Positions 1 through 10,945 of a stretch of DNA of 64,000 nt are shown piece after piece. Within the stretch, counting starts at the first letter, position 1, and the number at the start of each line of letters is the position of its first letter. Location of the stretch: contig NC_061514.1 in assembly GCF_022539505.1 (NCBI RefSeq), positions 219,007,837 to 219,071,836 on the forward strand, written 5' to 3'. The stretch comes from Lolium rigidum. Lineage: Eukaryota; Streptophyta; Magnoliopsida; Poales; Poaceae. The notes below the pieces were generated by a model. The model had not been told where the DNA came from, did no database searches, and saw only the letters and a list, made by a program, of their open reading frames with translations. The position numbers were made by a program, and so were the translations under genes.

Positions 1-1085
1 AGTACATAGACCGCTATCCAGCATGCATCTATGCCTAAAAAGTACACCTTCAGGTTAGCATCCGCACCCCTTCTAGTATTAAGTTGCAAACAACAGACAA
101 TTGCATTAAGTATGGTGCGTAATGTATTCAACACAAATATCCTTAGACAAAGCATTGATGTTTTATCCCTAGTGGCAACATCACATCCACAACCTTAGAA
201 CTTTCTGTCACTGGTCCCGAGATTCAATGGAGGCATGAACCCACTATCGAGCATAAATACTCCCTCTTGGAGTTACAAGTATCAACTTGGCCAAAGCCTC
301 TACTAGCAACGGAGAGCATGCAAGAACATAAACAACACATATATGATAGATTGATAATCAACTTGACATAGTATTCCATATTCATCGGATCCCAACAAAC
401 ACAACATGTAGCATTACAAATAGATGATCTTGATCATGATAGGCAGCTCACAAGATCTAACATGATAGCACAATGAGGAGAAGACAACCATCTAGCTACT
501 GCTATGGACCCATAGTCTCGGGGTGAACTACTCACACATCAATCCGGAGGCGATCATGGTGATGAAGAGTCCTCCGGGAGATGATTCCCCTCTCCGGCAG
601 GGTGCCGGAGGCGATCTCCTGAATCCCCCGAGATGGGATTGGCGGCGGCGGCGTCTCTGGAAGGTCTTCCGTATCGTGGCTCTCGGTACAGGGGTTTTCG
701 CGACGAAGGCTATAAGTAGGCGGAAGGGCAGCGTTGGAGGGCTGACGAGGGGCCCACACCATAAGGCGGCGCGGGCCCCCTCTGGCCGCGCGGCCCTATG
801 GTGGCGGCGCCTCGTCGCCCCACTTCGTATCCCCTTCGGTCTTCTGGAAGCTCCGTGGAAAAATAAGACCCTGGTGTTGATTTCGTCCAATTCCGTGAAT
901 ATTTCCTTTGTAGGATTTCTGAAACCAAAAACATCAGAAAACAGCAACTGGCTCTTCGGCATCTCGTCAATAGGTTAGTGTCGGAAAATGCATATAAATG
1001 ATGTAAAGTGTGTATAAAACATGTGAGTATCATCATAAAAGTAGCATGAAACATAAGAAATTATAGATACGTTTGAGACGTATCA
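1..1085 (-). mobile_element. Partial LTR of a TGATACGTC-family LTR retrotransposon
   Basis: Read on the minus strand, the segment starts at 1085 with TGATACGTCTCAAACGTATC and runs off the left edge. The order of blocks (ATG-poor leader, 'taacctattgac', a GC-rich stretch near 750-830, then the 'gggatccgatgaa' block near 380) matches the LTRs at 34407-35934 and 59850-61363, so this is about two thirds of a ~1.5-kb LTR. Orientation makes it the 5' LTR (or a solo LTR). Bases 1086-1090 (gcgcc) should be its target-site duplication. It interrupts the antisense ORF of the Tat-type element to the right. Open frames at 523-978 are LTR sequence, not genes. Confidence 0.8.
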
Positions 1086-1090
1086 GCGCC

Positions 1091-3735
1091 TCACTCTCTT
1101 CAGCCAAGAAGATTTAATCCCACTGATATCTTCCCATCCGCCATTTGATGCCGATCATCAGCCAATTGAGGTAAAAAAATTCCTTCATGGTTTCATTGTA
1201 CTATTTCCATTGATCAATATTTATGACTGCCATTGTCCTTACTCGTTTGCTTCGATAGATCCCCATAGCTCCTGAGCACTTGCAAGATCTGCCAAACTAT
1301 TCTTCCGAGATAAGGGATTCCTCAATCCTCGAGGGATCCCATATCGAGGAAAATGCTGACCCAAAAGATGAGTGTGATGACCCAATGAATCCTGAAGCTG
1401 TCTATATCAATCCTCAATCTTAAGCCGATGACATTAGCGACACAGCGGGGTCCATGCATGACAACGACGCTGATCGCGCTGCCTTTGTTGATGCAGCTGT
1501 GGAGGAGCCCGAGGCGCTGCCTTTGAAGAGACCATCCAGCGGCTTTGCCGACGAAGATGATCTTTTCGATCTGTAAGTTCCTGCTTATTTTTCTTAAAAT
1601 GGTGTCCTATCATTGCTATCCGCATCATCGTTTGATTTCGCCAATCTTTCGTACTGATGAAGGTTTCCTCGAGCCTCCGCCCAAGAAGGCCAAATCTTGC
1701 ACTGTTCTGCCGAATCCCGCAGCTTCCGAAGCTTCAGCCCCTGTCACGGTCCCGACAACCCAGATGTCGACTGCTTCTTCCCTCTCTAGGGGGAAGGATA
1801 TTCCTTCGACTGCCGCTGCCACAGCTCCTTCTCCAGGGAAACCTGTAAGTCCTTTTCCGTTTTAATGCAACATCTCCTGAATGGACCCTGGTTAAATTAC
1901 TAGCTCTTCAGCTGATAACTATTTTTCCTTATTTCTTAAGGATTTGCGAGCTGTCATATCTTCCTTAGAATATTTCGCCTCCCAATACACTTCCCTGGAA
2001 GCTGATAAAGCCCAGCTGCAAAAGGAGGTCAAGTCTTCTTCCTCGAAGTTGGAGGGCGCAATAAAAATAGCTGCCGAAGCCCGTCAGGAAGTCGACTCCC
2101 TGAAGGAGGAGCTCGAGGGGTTGAAGAAGAGGCTGAGGGATGAAGAGGCGTCCAGGCTAGCCCCCGAAGCTCGGGCGATTAAGAAGGATTATCTTCTTCG
2201 CCAATCTTCCTTAGCCTTGCTCAGTAATTCCCTTTCTGCTTTCTTGTTGATTATTGCTTTGTGAATTCATTCCTTTACTAATGAACTCCTCTTATTTTGT
2301 TCTTCGCAGAGGCTGCTGATATCCCTGTGGAAGCTCTGGACAAGCTTCCGAACAATTCCCCAGCGAACACTCTGTCGATGACTCTTGCTTCTCACCAGCT
2401 CACGCAGGACCTCCTCCAGAAAGGCAAGGGAGCCATGGCGCGGATGCACTCGATGATCTTCCCCAAGATCAATCAGGACAAGACTTTTGGGCAGCTTATC
2501 GACGCTTTCGCCGTCAACACCAAGGAAGTCATCGAGGTATTCAAACGTACTTCGCGTACCTATGGCGCCCTCCTAGCCTTCCAACTTATGATGGGTCATG
2601 GCTTCAAAGCCGATATTGAAGAGATGTCCAAAGAGCTGCCGAAGGATCAAGATGGGCAATTTGTCGACTTGGGCGCCTTTAAAACCTCAGCTCTTAAGTG
2701 TGCTCGCCATCTCCTTGAGCTGGTTTCAGCAAAGAAATCATCAGTTGGTCCAAGTTTGTCAAACCAGACCCAGGCCCCCTGATTTCTGTAATTCATCTTG
2801 ATTAAGACGATGTCGCGCCATAAGGCTTGTGTGGTTGTAATGAATTCCATGTTGGCAATGTTGCCAATATACTCTTGTTATGAAATTTTTACTCACACGC
2901 TCCCGATGGGAGTAACTTCCAGTGCTGAATCCATACGATCCATCATTCCCTTTAACAATGTTTTGCAGGTTTTCCCTGTGCCTGCATTTGTCGATGATTC
3001 TTCGGGTGCTTCCTCTGAGAGTGGTCGACTCAAGCGTATGAAGGATCGTATCACGCAGATGGAAAAGGACATGCGCAATACTTATGCCTTGGCTTCTATT
3101 ATCAAAAGGAAGAACGAGCTTGACACGGAGCACTATGCTCTTACTGAGTTGCACAAAGCTACAGAAAGTTTGAACTGTAAGCCCCCTTGACCTCATGCTC
3201 CTTGTTTTCTCACGAAGTGCATCTTCTTATTTTTCCTTATTTTACCCTAGTCATAGCTCTGAACCCTGCTGAAGAGAACAAGCGGATCCACGAACGTGTA
3301 AACGCATTGACCCAGCTATCATCATCAGACGAGGTTTTCTGGAGGGAACACTCGAAGGCTTCGGCTGTCGCGAAGTTCCAAGATCGGGTTTAGCAAGTTC
3401 ATCGTTTCTTCGACAAATGCTATAAGGGGCTGAGAGTAATATGGAAGACAATGTTCCCTTTGAACGCGGTACCTCCCACGCTATTGACTTTAATGCCAGA
3501 ATTCAGCAATGCTAAGAAGATCCGAAGCTTGGTTCGAGCACAGCTTCTTGCAGGAGCTAGAGCTACACTTGCACTCGTTCTTGCACGTTATCCTTCAGCG
3601 AACCTACTGGCAATTGCCAATGCTGGAGGCCATTTGGAGCCGCTTTATCCGAAGGTGGGCCTTCCTGCCGCCATTATTGTCGACAGGTTTGAAGAAACCT
3701 CAAAGGCATCTGAAAAAGAGACTCCGCAAGAATAA
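1091..3735 (+). pseudogene. Antisense ORF (aORF) of Tat-type element, multi-exon, decayed
   Basis: This is the plus-strand gene lying opposite to gag, equivalent to the minus-strand gene at 55537-59334. Its N-terminal exon (Transposase_28-like in the other copy) is missing because of the insertion at 1085. Visible exons: 1258-1572, acidic, with an in-frame TAA near 1420; about 1657-1844, with a PPPKKAK motif; 1941-2224, a coiled coil rich in E/K; 2311-2782; about 2968-3178; and about 3253-3735. Donors such as GTAAGT at 1573 and 1845 and acceptors before 1941 and 2311 support splicing. An in-frame TAG lies near 3391. The last exon carries a conserved stretch (FQDR, MFPLN, AQLLAGA) also seen in the other copy. 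Function unknown; the family is recognised only as a passenger of Tat elements. Confidence 0.65.
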
Positions 3736-4449
3736 TTCAAAGTCGTGTCCCTATTGTAAATAGAAGACTTGATTGCTTACTACATCCGAGCGTTTGGATG
3801 ATTAGGCTTAAACTGTTTATGTCGGTTAGTGCGTATATATACACTTTTACCGTGTTAATGCCATTGGCAGGTTTTGCAGGAGCAAATCTTAATTACTCGT
3901 TTCAGCGTATGCGTGTTTGTTGGTCAGCAAATGATTTGAGTGATCAGCTTGTGTTGCGGGTCTTGCTAAACCCGTTGTATGTGCAACTTTGCTTTCAACC
4001 GATGTATGTCTTGACAGCAGCTCCCGAATATATCGGTAGCACTAGCTCTGCCGATGACTCCGTCGCTCTTGGGTACTTCTATAAGTAAAGTACCGAACAT
4101 GGGTCGTTAATATATGTGTTTCATTATCATTGGTATTTGCGTCGCTCGTAGAGGCATCTATAGCAAAGAAAAGAGTAGGGTCCCCGTTGATCTTGCACCG
4201 TAGCACTCGTAATTTCAGAGGCTTTTTTAGAGTGCAATCTCTTGGCGTGTTTTTCATCGCACCAATGCTCACCGAAATATGCAAACAAGGTTTATGTTGA
4301 TGTGGTTCGGGTATCCCGAATTACTGCAATGCTTCACAGAAACAAAACTTAAGTTTCCATTAATGAAGTAAGCAAAAAACTAAGGGGTAAAAAGGAGCCC
4401 TGCCGAATAAAAGAGAAGAAAGAAAACTAGATGCTATCCGTCCTTTTAA
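3736..4449. other. Spacer between antisense ORF and gag-protease
   Basis: I see no convincing coding sequence here. Short open frames at 3798-4088 and 4042-4284 have no recognisable motif. The stretch sits where pol and the post-pol spacer lie in the autonomous relative, so it marks the missing reverse transcriptase-integrase region. Confidence 0.5.
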
Positions 4450-4736
4450 ACAAGAGGAGGTTTCTTCTTATCTTCGAGCTTGTCCATCGCGTCAGCGGTT
4501 TCGGAAGCTTCACCAGTTTCACCAGGAGTCCTGATGGTGATTGCCAGGGTTTTATTTTCTTCTATAACTTTCGTGCCATCTGCTGCCAAAGTTTTCACTG
4601 TTGAAGCTTCTAGAATAGGATCGGCTAGCTTCTTCTTCGTCTTCCTGACGCGTTCATCTTCCTTATTATCGTGTGCTGACGATTTTGAAGAGAGATCAAC
4701 AACTTCCTGCTTTACCCCAAATTTTGCGGAGATCCT

Positions 4737-6350
4737 CTAAAACTCGCGATCACAATTATCCGAGCGTGAGAAACTTCCATAGACTGTGATGTTTGTCCCA
4801 TTGTTCCCAGGCATTTTCAGCTTGAGGTATGCATAATGCGGCACAGCCATGAACTTGGCATAAGCTGGTCTTCCGAGTATAGCGTGGTACTGCGATTCCC
4901 AGTTTACGACTTCAAACTCGATCTTCTCCTTCCTGAAGTTGTCGGGTTTGCCAAAGACGACGTTTAGGTAGAATTTGCCAAGAGAGTACGCCGGTGAAGT
5001 AGGGAGAATCCCATGGAAGCAGGTGTCTGTCTTTTCTAGCATCCTCATAGTGATCCCCATACTTTTGATTGTGTCAACGAATATCAGGTTTAATCCGCTT
5101 CCGCCATCCATGAAAACTTTGCTCATCTTGAACCCTCCGATTTGCGCCTCAACTACTAAGGCAGCGTGCCCTGGTTTTGGGATTGTCATCGGCTGATCCG
5201 CTCTGCTGAACATAATGCTCTGAGATGACCACTCGATATATTGGGGAATGTTGGCCATAATGCTCTCTGCCAGATTGATCTCTTGGGTGAGCTTCTTTAT
5301 TTCCCTTCTCGAGACACCTGTCCTATGGATCATGCTCATCCGCCCACGTGGTGGTGGAAACGACTCGTTGGGGTTATGAGGCTGAGCTTGCTGGACCTGG
5401 TGCTGAGGTGGAGCTGGCGGTGGTGTTGGCTGTTGCTGCTGCTGGATGAGCTTCTGCATTTCGATGAACTGTCGACAATCTCTGAGTAGGTGACTTGACT
5501 TCTTCTTGTTGTCTTTAGAATCGATGTACGAGTGCAGGTACCAGGGAGCATTTATCTGTTCAGCAAAGGGTAACTCGGGGGTCCTCTGCAGTCGTGGTTT
5601 GTAGTTGCCACGGTTCCCAGAGTTGTTCCGGTTGCCGTCCAGTCGATCGTCTCGCCTGTCGTCGTACCGATCGTCCGGCCGATCGGAATATCCCGCGGCT
5701 ACCATGTTACTGTCGTCGTAACTGCGGTCTTTTCTTTTATTACGGCAATCCCTTCGTCCACCCGAATCGTGCTTCGGCTGATCGTCGTCTTCATCGTTGT
5801 TGCGTTGTCGTGGTCTTCGTACGTTGTCTTCGCAGTCAGCCCAGCTGTTGGCGATTTCCATTAACTTGGTTATAGTTTTCGGCTTCTTGCGGCCAAGTTC
5901 TTCTATGTAGGTTTCACGTCGGATGCCGTCGCTGAAGGCATCAATTGCTCTGTCGACGGAAACGTCTTCGGCAGCGTTCAGGAGCTTGGTGAATCTTCCG
6001 ATGTATGCCCACATCGACTCCTTCTGCTTCTGTTGGCAGTGCCGTAATTCCTCGATTCCAACAGGCCTCTTGTATGTTGCTTGGAAATTCGCGATGAAAG
6101 CGTCCACTAGGTCATCCCATGATTTGATGGAACCTTTCGGCAGGCCTCTCAACCAAGCTCGTGCCGAATCTTTTAGGTAAAGTTGCAAGCACTGCATTGC
6201 TGCTATCTGATTTCCCTTGTGTAGGATCACAGTTTGCAAGTAATCGTCTATCCACGACCTCGGCTCCTGCTCTCCATCGTACTTAGCAGCGTCAGTGGGG
6301 GTAGGTTTGAATTTTTTGGGCGGCATCGTCTCACGGATCTTGTAGCTCAA
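4737..6350 (-). CDS. Gag-protease polyprotein of Tat-type element
   Basis: This 537-residue frame encodes a capsid-like gag region (residues about 20-170, with DSARAWLRGLP near 61-71 and an IDAFSDGIRR block), an Arg/Asp-rich linker (about 178-250), and a degenerate zinc-finger-like segment near 268-292 that keeps His and Cys but has lost the first Cys. A retroviral-type aspartic protease follows, with its active-site motif DGGSG at about 415-419. The frame stops at a TAG, but the same frame continues to about 4450 with Lys/Glu-rich sequence, so the stop is probably a Gln-to-TAG change. No reverse transcriptase follows. The upstream part of gag lies at 6351-7778 in shifted frames. In the cell such proteins would form particles; this copy is broken. 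Confidence 0.8.
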   Translation of the reverse strand: MSYKIRETMPPKKFKPTPTDAAKYDGEQEPRSWIDDYLQTVILHKGNQIAAMQCLQLYLKDSARAWLRGLPKGSIKSWDDLVDAFIANFQATYKRPVGIEELRHCQQKQKESMWAYIGRFTKLLNAAEDVSVDRAIDAFSDGIRRETYIEELGRKKPKTITKLMEIANSWADCEDNVRRPRQRNNDEDDDQPKHDSGGRRDCRNKRKDRSYDDSNMVAAGYSDRPDDRYDDRRDDRLDGNRNNSGNRGNYKPRLQRTPELPFAEQINAPWYLHSYIDSKDNKKKSSHLLRDCRQFIEMQKLIQQQQQPTPPPAPPQHQVQQAQPHNPNESFPPPRGRMSMIHRTGVSRREIKKLTQEINLAESIMANIPQYIEWSSQSIMFSRADQPMTIPKPGHAALVVEAQIGGFKMSKVFMDGGSGLNLIFVDTIKSMGITMRMLEKTDTCFHGILPTSPAYSLGKFYLNVVFGKPDNFRKEKIEFEVVNWESQYHAILGRPAYAKFMAVPHYAYLKLKMPGNNGTNITVYGSFSRSDNCDREF

Positions 6351-7778
6351 GCAGTTAGCTCCCCTTAGCTCACCGTCGTACTCTTGGCTTTTATCTGAGG
6401 CGTCACTATCGTATTCCTCCCTAGCGGCGCGTCGTCACCTTGCTTTATTGATTCTATTCTGGGTGATTTCGTCTCGACCATCCCTTGAACGATGCTTTGA
6501 ACCACTGGCCTATAACGTTGTCTTTTCCTTCCGTGGGACCAGGTTGTCTCCTAAGATTGCGAGGCTTTCTAAGGTGCCCCAGTGGGCTTGAGCCATAGAA
6601 CCTTTGGGCCGTTGATTGATGAGGTACGCCGCAAGGTTGGCTGTTGCTCCCTCGACGGTTTTCGGCCGTAGCATACCCGCAGTGTCTATGGTGATGAAGG
6701 ATTTGGACAGGTTCGATGTTATTTCCCTAGCATCATCTTCCGAAAGCCTGGATAACCTCGATCGATGCTTCCCCGCACCTTGACTGCTTCGGGAGGCGCT
6801 TCCTCATGAGCCTCTTCGTCGCTCGCTGGATTGTTCTGCAGCGAATAGATGTCTCTCGAGGGTGGTCTCCTCCTTTGATAAGCGCTCCTGATTTTTCTCC
6901 AATATAGAGCGATAGGCATTGAGGGTTCCAACCGAGGTTCCGACGGGGAGCGATGTGTTGTTAAGCACGGCTGCTCTGGCTGCTGCCCACTCTTCCTCTA
7001 GCGATGGTGTAATGGTTGTTGTTGTTACTGGCGCTGTTTTCAAAGCTCAGCCACCTGCTGGAGCGAGGGGTGCGATCTCCATCTTCCCTATTCCTTGCGT
7101 TTCCTGTGTTATTGGCGGCATAAACTTGGTGGTGCGTCGCTCTCCAGGTGACCTCCGTAACGACGCTGCCGACACTGTCCTCTCCCGATGAATATTGGGC
7201 GCTGCAGATGAACGGTGTGTCACTCGACCCCAACCCGTGCCTGGTGTTGCAGTTCAGGCAGTAGTACGAGGTCATCTCTGATGGCGCGGAGTTATCGGGT
7301 CCGACCGACATTGAAGACGTCGACCGAGGGGTCGACGACGGGGTAGAGTTCGTCGAGTCCGTCAGACCTGCTGAAAGGTCGACTGACGATGACATGTCGG
7401 CCCGACAGCCGATGGAAGTGATTTCCTTGCTGATCTGGGGGAAAGCGGTTCTAGCAGGCGTAAGATTCCTTCCGCGTTGACGTTGTAGTGGACGCTCCCG
7501 AACGTCATCTCCATGTTTCCTTGCAGATCTGAGAAAGTTGAGAGGGAGGAGCTGCTGTGCGGGGTGAACTCGTAGGAGCCGAATCGAATCGGACTTCCTA
7601 AGACTGGCGCAGATGATGGCGTCGACGAAGCTGCCGACGGCATAGTTGGATCTGCCGATGACGGATCTTGTGCCAACAGGGTTCCCACAGACGGCGCCAA
7701 TTGTCGAGGGTATTCCTCGGCAATGCCCTCCGATTGGGGCTTAGGGTTGACGGAATCCTGTAGGCTGACACGAGACAT
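6351..7778 (-). pseudogene. Gag leader region, frameshifted
   Basis: This is the minus-strand sequence between the primer-binding site and the main gag frame. The first frame (7778-7362) begins inside the LTR and contains the motif MEMTFGSVHY, matching MEMTFGRFHF in the leader of the element at 48096. Later pieces (7395-6961, 7043-6804, 6931-6719) are in different frames and include a charged helical segment (RSILEKNQERLSKEE) like the coiled-coil part of the other element's gag. Continuity of content but not of frame indicates several small indels. Confidence 0.6.
7681..7699 (-). promoter_or_regulatory. Primer-binding site (Tat type)
   Basis: On the minus strand the sequence directly after the LTR reads TGGCGCCGTCTGTGGGAAC, two bases inside the LTR end at 7702. 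The same position in the element at 48096 has TGGCGCCGTATGTGGGAT. This is the usual primer-site form for Tat-lineage gypsy elements. Confidence 0.8.
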
Positions 7779-8240
7779 CGGTTAACAGACAAGCGGGGAG
7801 AGCGATTTACCCAGGTTCGGGGCCCTCGATGAGGTAAAACCCTTACGTCCTGCCTGTCTGATTTTGATTATGAAAATATCGGGTTACAATGGGGTGCCGA
7901 AGGTTTCTCCTGTGGTTTCGTCGAGAGGCTAAGTGCTACGTGGACCTAACTCTAGACTTGCGGTGGCTAAAGTTGCTAAGATTGATTGTGTCCCTCGGCA
8001 GCCCCTCTCCTGGCCCTTATATTGGGTGCCAAGTCTCAAGAGTTCTATCCGGGTACGACTAGGTTACAAAATCCCTAGTCCTAAACTTTCCTTGTTCGGT
8101 TCCTCTTCGTCTTCTTCTTCAAGGAATCTCTTCGGCACCGCCGTAGTGGCCCACCTTGCCATCGGATGTCTTCACGGGCCTCCAATTGGGCCGCACAGGA
8201 TAGGGCAATAACAATTACCCGAAGGGTAATGCCCACGTCA
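7702..8240 (-). repeat. 5' LTR of Tat-type element
   Basis: The ~539-bp LTR begins TGACGTGGGCATTACCC at 8240 and ends GACA at 7702. A TATA-like box (AATATAAGG, 8023-8015) sits about two fifths of the way in, followed by GGGCCAGGAG. No matching 3' LTR is visible because the other end of the element is lost left of 1086. Confidence 0.8.
8015..8023 (-). promoter_or_regulatory. LTR TATA-like box
   Basis: The minus-strand sequence AATATAAGG lies in the U3-R part of the LTR, in the same relative place as TATATAAGG in the LTR at 48096. Position suggests the element's own promoter. Confidence 0.5.
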
Positions 8241-8245
8241 CCTGT

Positions 8246-9330
8246 AGTACAAATAAACTTGTCATACTACTAGATAATAATTTTGTGTGCCATCTTGTTC
8301 TTCAAAAGCTGCATTATTGACTTGTTTCTCTGACTTGGCATGACGCTCACATATGGAATGTTGAACATATTGGTTTGCATTCCCTCTTATACAAGTTCAC
8401 AGGTCATCCCTCTATATTCTGTATCTGGTCCATCCTAAGCTCCAGCATTAACTATCCTCTATGTGTTTCTCATTACAAGTTATATCCCGAAACATCATGA
8501 TTTGCATCCCCTTCACTATAAGTTCAGGAGTATTATTTAGTTCATGGCCAATTTGAAGTAATTGCACTTGGCACATGTTGGTTCACATTCCCTCCTCTTT
8601 AGCTTTTGCCATCGCAACTTCTATTTTTGGTTTACATTCCTTGCTCTATAGATGTAGCCATCATTACTTCATCTTGCTCAGTTGTTGTTACAAAATTTAT
8701 AGCCTGCTACTACGTTGTTCATGCCAATTTTGTACTCCCTGAACATGTTGGTTTGCATGGGACTCGATAGTAGTAAGTCTGATGTTTCATTCTAACGTGC
8801 TCTGTTATATTGGCTGTTGGTATGCGGCATGCACTCTTTGTTTGCTTATTCTGCGCATTACAATGATCTTGTTATAACGACGAAATGATGAGTCCCAAAT
8901 TCTTTGGCAAACAATATTGTAGTGTATTTGCCTTTCCATTGTTGCTGTCTTAACTTGTAATGTCTTTGTTTCAGATATAGGTGGTGCATGGACAACTTAA
9001 AAGATTGCCGAATCGATTCATTATATTGCTAGGTTTAATTACCATTCAATTTCTCTGGGTTCTGTAATATTTTTTCAAAGCCTTGCAGCTGATGTAATAT
9101 TTAGTTAGTTTTTATAGTTCTTTCGGGCATTTTTTCTACGGTGCTTGTGGTAAGTGAGGCTATCCGACAGAAATCATGTGCTGCGTAAATATTCTCAGTA
9201 TCTTTCTATGTTCTGCGCAATCTAAATCCCAAATTCCCATCCCTTAAACGGCCCAATTAAGAGAAATCACATATGTGCCGGCCCGCAAAATCCTAAAGCG
9301 CCTCTCATGTCGGTATATAAACAACAACTA
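8246..9330. other. AT-rich non-coding stretch
   Basis: No long open frame is present and I recognise no family. A phrase like 'gttggtttgcattccctc' recurs loosely (8370, 8580, 8745), so it may be decayed repeat sequence of CACTA-B. A pyrimidine tract and cag at 8960-8975 look like a splice acceptor, followed by a very short open frame (MDNLKDC), possibly a terminal exon remnant. Confidence 0.35.
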
Positions 9331-9339
9331 AACGGGCTG

Positions 9340-10080
9340 GCCCACTTACTTATTGGGCCAGCCCACTTGCTTTAAGGTGGGCCCCACCAACTAACTGGGC
9401 CGATCCTGTAACAGAAAAGTGGGCCCACGTGCTTATTAGGACAGCCCATTTGGTAACTGGGCCGGCCCGTTAGCAGGAAGTTGGCCCCACAAGCTTATTG
9501 GGCCGGCCCGCTAACTCGTTGGGCTAGCCCACCTGCTTTACGGTGGACCCCACATACTAACTGGGCCGGCCCGTTAGCACGATAGTGCCCCCCACAAGCT
9601 TATTGGGCCGGCCCACTAAGTTGTTGGGCTAGCCCAATTGCTTTTGTGGTGGACCCCACTTACTAACTAGGCCGGCCCGCCACTTGCTTTATGTTGGACC
9701 CCACTTACTAACTGGGCTGGCCCGGTTACATGAAGTGGGCCCCACCTGCTTATTGGGCTGGCCCACTATCTTGTTGGGCCAGCCCACTTGCTATATGGCG
9801 GACCCCACATAGTACCTGGGCAGGCCCTTTAACAGGAAAGTGGGACCCACCTGTGTTTTTTGGGCCGGCCCACAAGCTTGTTGGGCCAGCCCATTTGTTC
9901 TATGGTGGACCCCACTTAGTAAATGGGTCGGCCCGATAACAGGAAAGCAGGACCCACGTGCTAATTGGGTCGGCCACTAACTTCTTGGGCCGACCCACTT
10001 GCTTTATGGTGGACCCCACTTGCTAAATGGGCCGGCCCGGTAAAAGGGAAACAGGCCCCACATGTCTAGTGGGCTGGCCC
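9340..10080. repeat. ~105-bp subterminal tandem repeats rich in GGCCGGCC
   Basis: Units carry, in order, TGGGCCGGCCC, a 'gttgggccagccca' block, 'tttatggtggaccccac' and 'aacaggaaagtggg'. The 'ggaccccac' anchor recurs near 9545, 9650, 9694, 9800, 9907 and 10010, giving spacings of about 105 bp with one short unit. Copies differ by scattered substitutions. The TGGGCC core is the same as plant site II promoter elements. Confidence 0.8.
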
Positions 10081-10089
10081 TTTTTCCTG

Positions 10090-10231
10090 TTGACCGGTCA
10101 AACGAGTGCATTCGGCCCAGCCCACATGCTTAGCGGGCCGGCCCATTTAAATTTTGACCAGTCAACCTTAGAGGTTAGGCCCGGCCCACGTAACTAATGG
10201 ACCAGCCCGGCCTATATAGTTGACCGGTCAA
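10090..10231. promoter_or_regulatory. Three palindromic W-box-like sites at ~65-bp spacing
   Basis: TTGACCGGTCAA occurs at 10090-10101 and 10220-10231, and TTGACCAGTCAA at 10154-10165. Each is two TTGACC half-sites back to back, the core bound by WRKY factors. Spacing is 64 and 66 bp. They lie between the GGCCGGCC repeats and the CACTA terminus. Regulatory use is inferred, not shown. Confidence 0.5.
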
Positions 10232-10713
10232 ACTAAGTCGACCGGCCCGGCCCGCAAACTAAATGGGCCGGCCCGCTTAAGGCGTGGCGTGCCTTGTGTG
10301 GGCCTACCATCTACCACGGGGTTTCGGCCGGTTAACGGCGTTAACTGGCAGTTAACGGCGTCAGCCACGTGTCAGTTTGCATGACATCAGCAGTCAACGG
10401 GCTCCCGAAAACACTTCTGCAACGGTCCGATTTTCCGTGGCGGAAGGGCGCCCAAATGCGACGGACCGAAAAAAACGTGGTAGGACTTTGTCTGACGCAG
10501 TTTTGACCACAGAACCCATATCGTCGGGTTAGGCCCATAGGCGACGAAAAATGGGCCTTAGTTGACGATTTTGGGACGTTGTGTATTTGAACTTTTCTTG
10601 TAGTGAAATGTTAATATTTGTTCCGACCAACAATGTATGAGGCCCTTGTCATTCCATTTGCTTTGGTATCTCAAAATGCCGATGATTAGAATGTTTGGTC
10701 ACTTGTACACTCT

Positions 10714-10794
10714 GGGGTGGGGCCAGCGAGCCTAGTGTGATGGCACAAATATCGATCTCTTGTGCATCCTACCTGGCCTCGCTGACCCCATCCC
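10714..10794. repeat. Hairpin unit H1
   Basis: Imperfect inverted repeat with ~33-nt arms: left arm GGGGTGGGGCCAGCGAGCC, right arm GGCCTCGCTGACCCCATCCC, and a loop around 'atatcgatctc'. The arms continue inward with 'gcacaa' and 'ttgtgc'. Confidence 0.75.
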
Positions 10795-10945
10795 TGAATG
10801 TTAATATTTGTTTCGACCAACAAAGTATGAGGCATTCCATTTAGTTCATACTAGCTACTTATCTCTTATTTGAGTTGGCACTCTTAATTGCATTGTCCTT
10901 TCTTCCATTTTAGTGCCGATGATTAAATTTTGTGGTCACTACACT

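Larger units (their letters stand above)
1086..8240 (-). mobile_element. Tat-lineage Ty3/gypsy element, non-autonomous, left end truncated
   Basis: Reading leftward from 8240 there is a 5' LTR (8240-7702), a primer-binding site beginning TGGCGCCGTCTG, a gag leader, gag-protease (to about 4450), a short spacer, and an antisense ORF on the plus strand. The arrangement matches the fuller Tat element at 48096-59849. No reverse transcriptase, RNase H or integrase sequence is present between protease and the antisense ORF, so the element would depend on a partner. The distal part and 3' LTR are cut off by the LTR insertion at 1085. Bases 8241-8245 (cctgt) are the expected duplication. Confidence 0.8.
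8241..10605 (+). mobile_element. CACTA transposon, right-hand part (CACTA-B)
   Basis: The right end reads CTTTTCTTGTAGTG at 10605, the inverse of the CACTACAAGAAA terminus typical of plant CACTA elements. Inside are dense subterminal repeats (9340-10260). The host sequence resumes with aaatgttaatatttg, a repeat unit of CACTA-A, so this element is nested in CACTA-A. The left end is not in the window; the Tat-type LTR element (1086-8240) sits in it. The transposase gene is not visible. Confidence 0.6.

Noticed and set aside
523..1054. Overlapping open frames of 114-151 codons on both strands
   Set aside because: They lie in GC-rich LTR sequence that recurs at 34407, 40024 and 59850; no conserved motif and no consistent frame.
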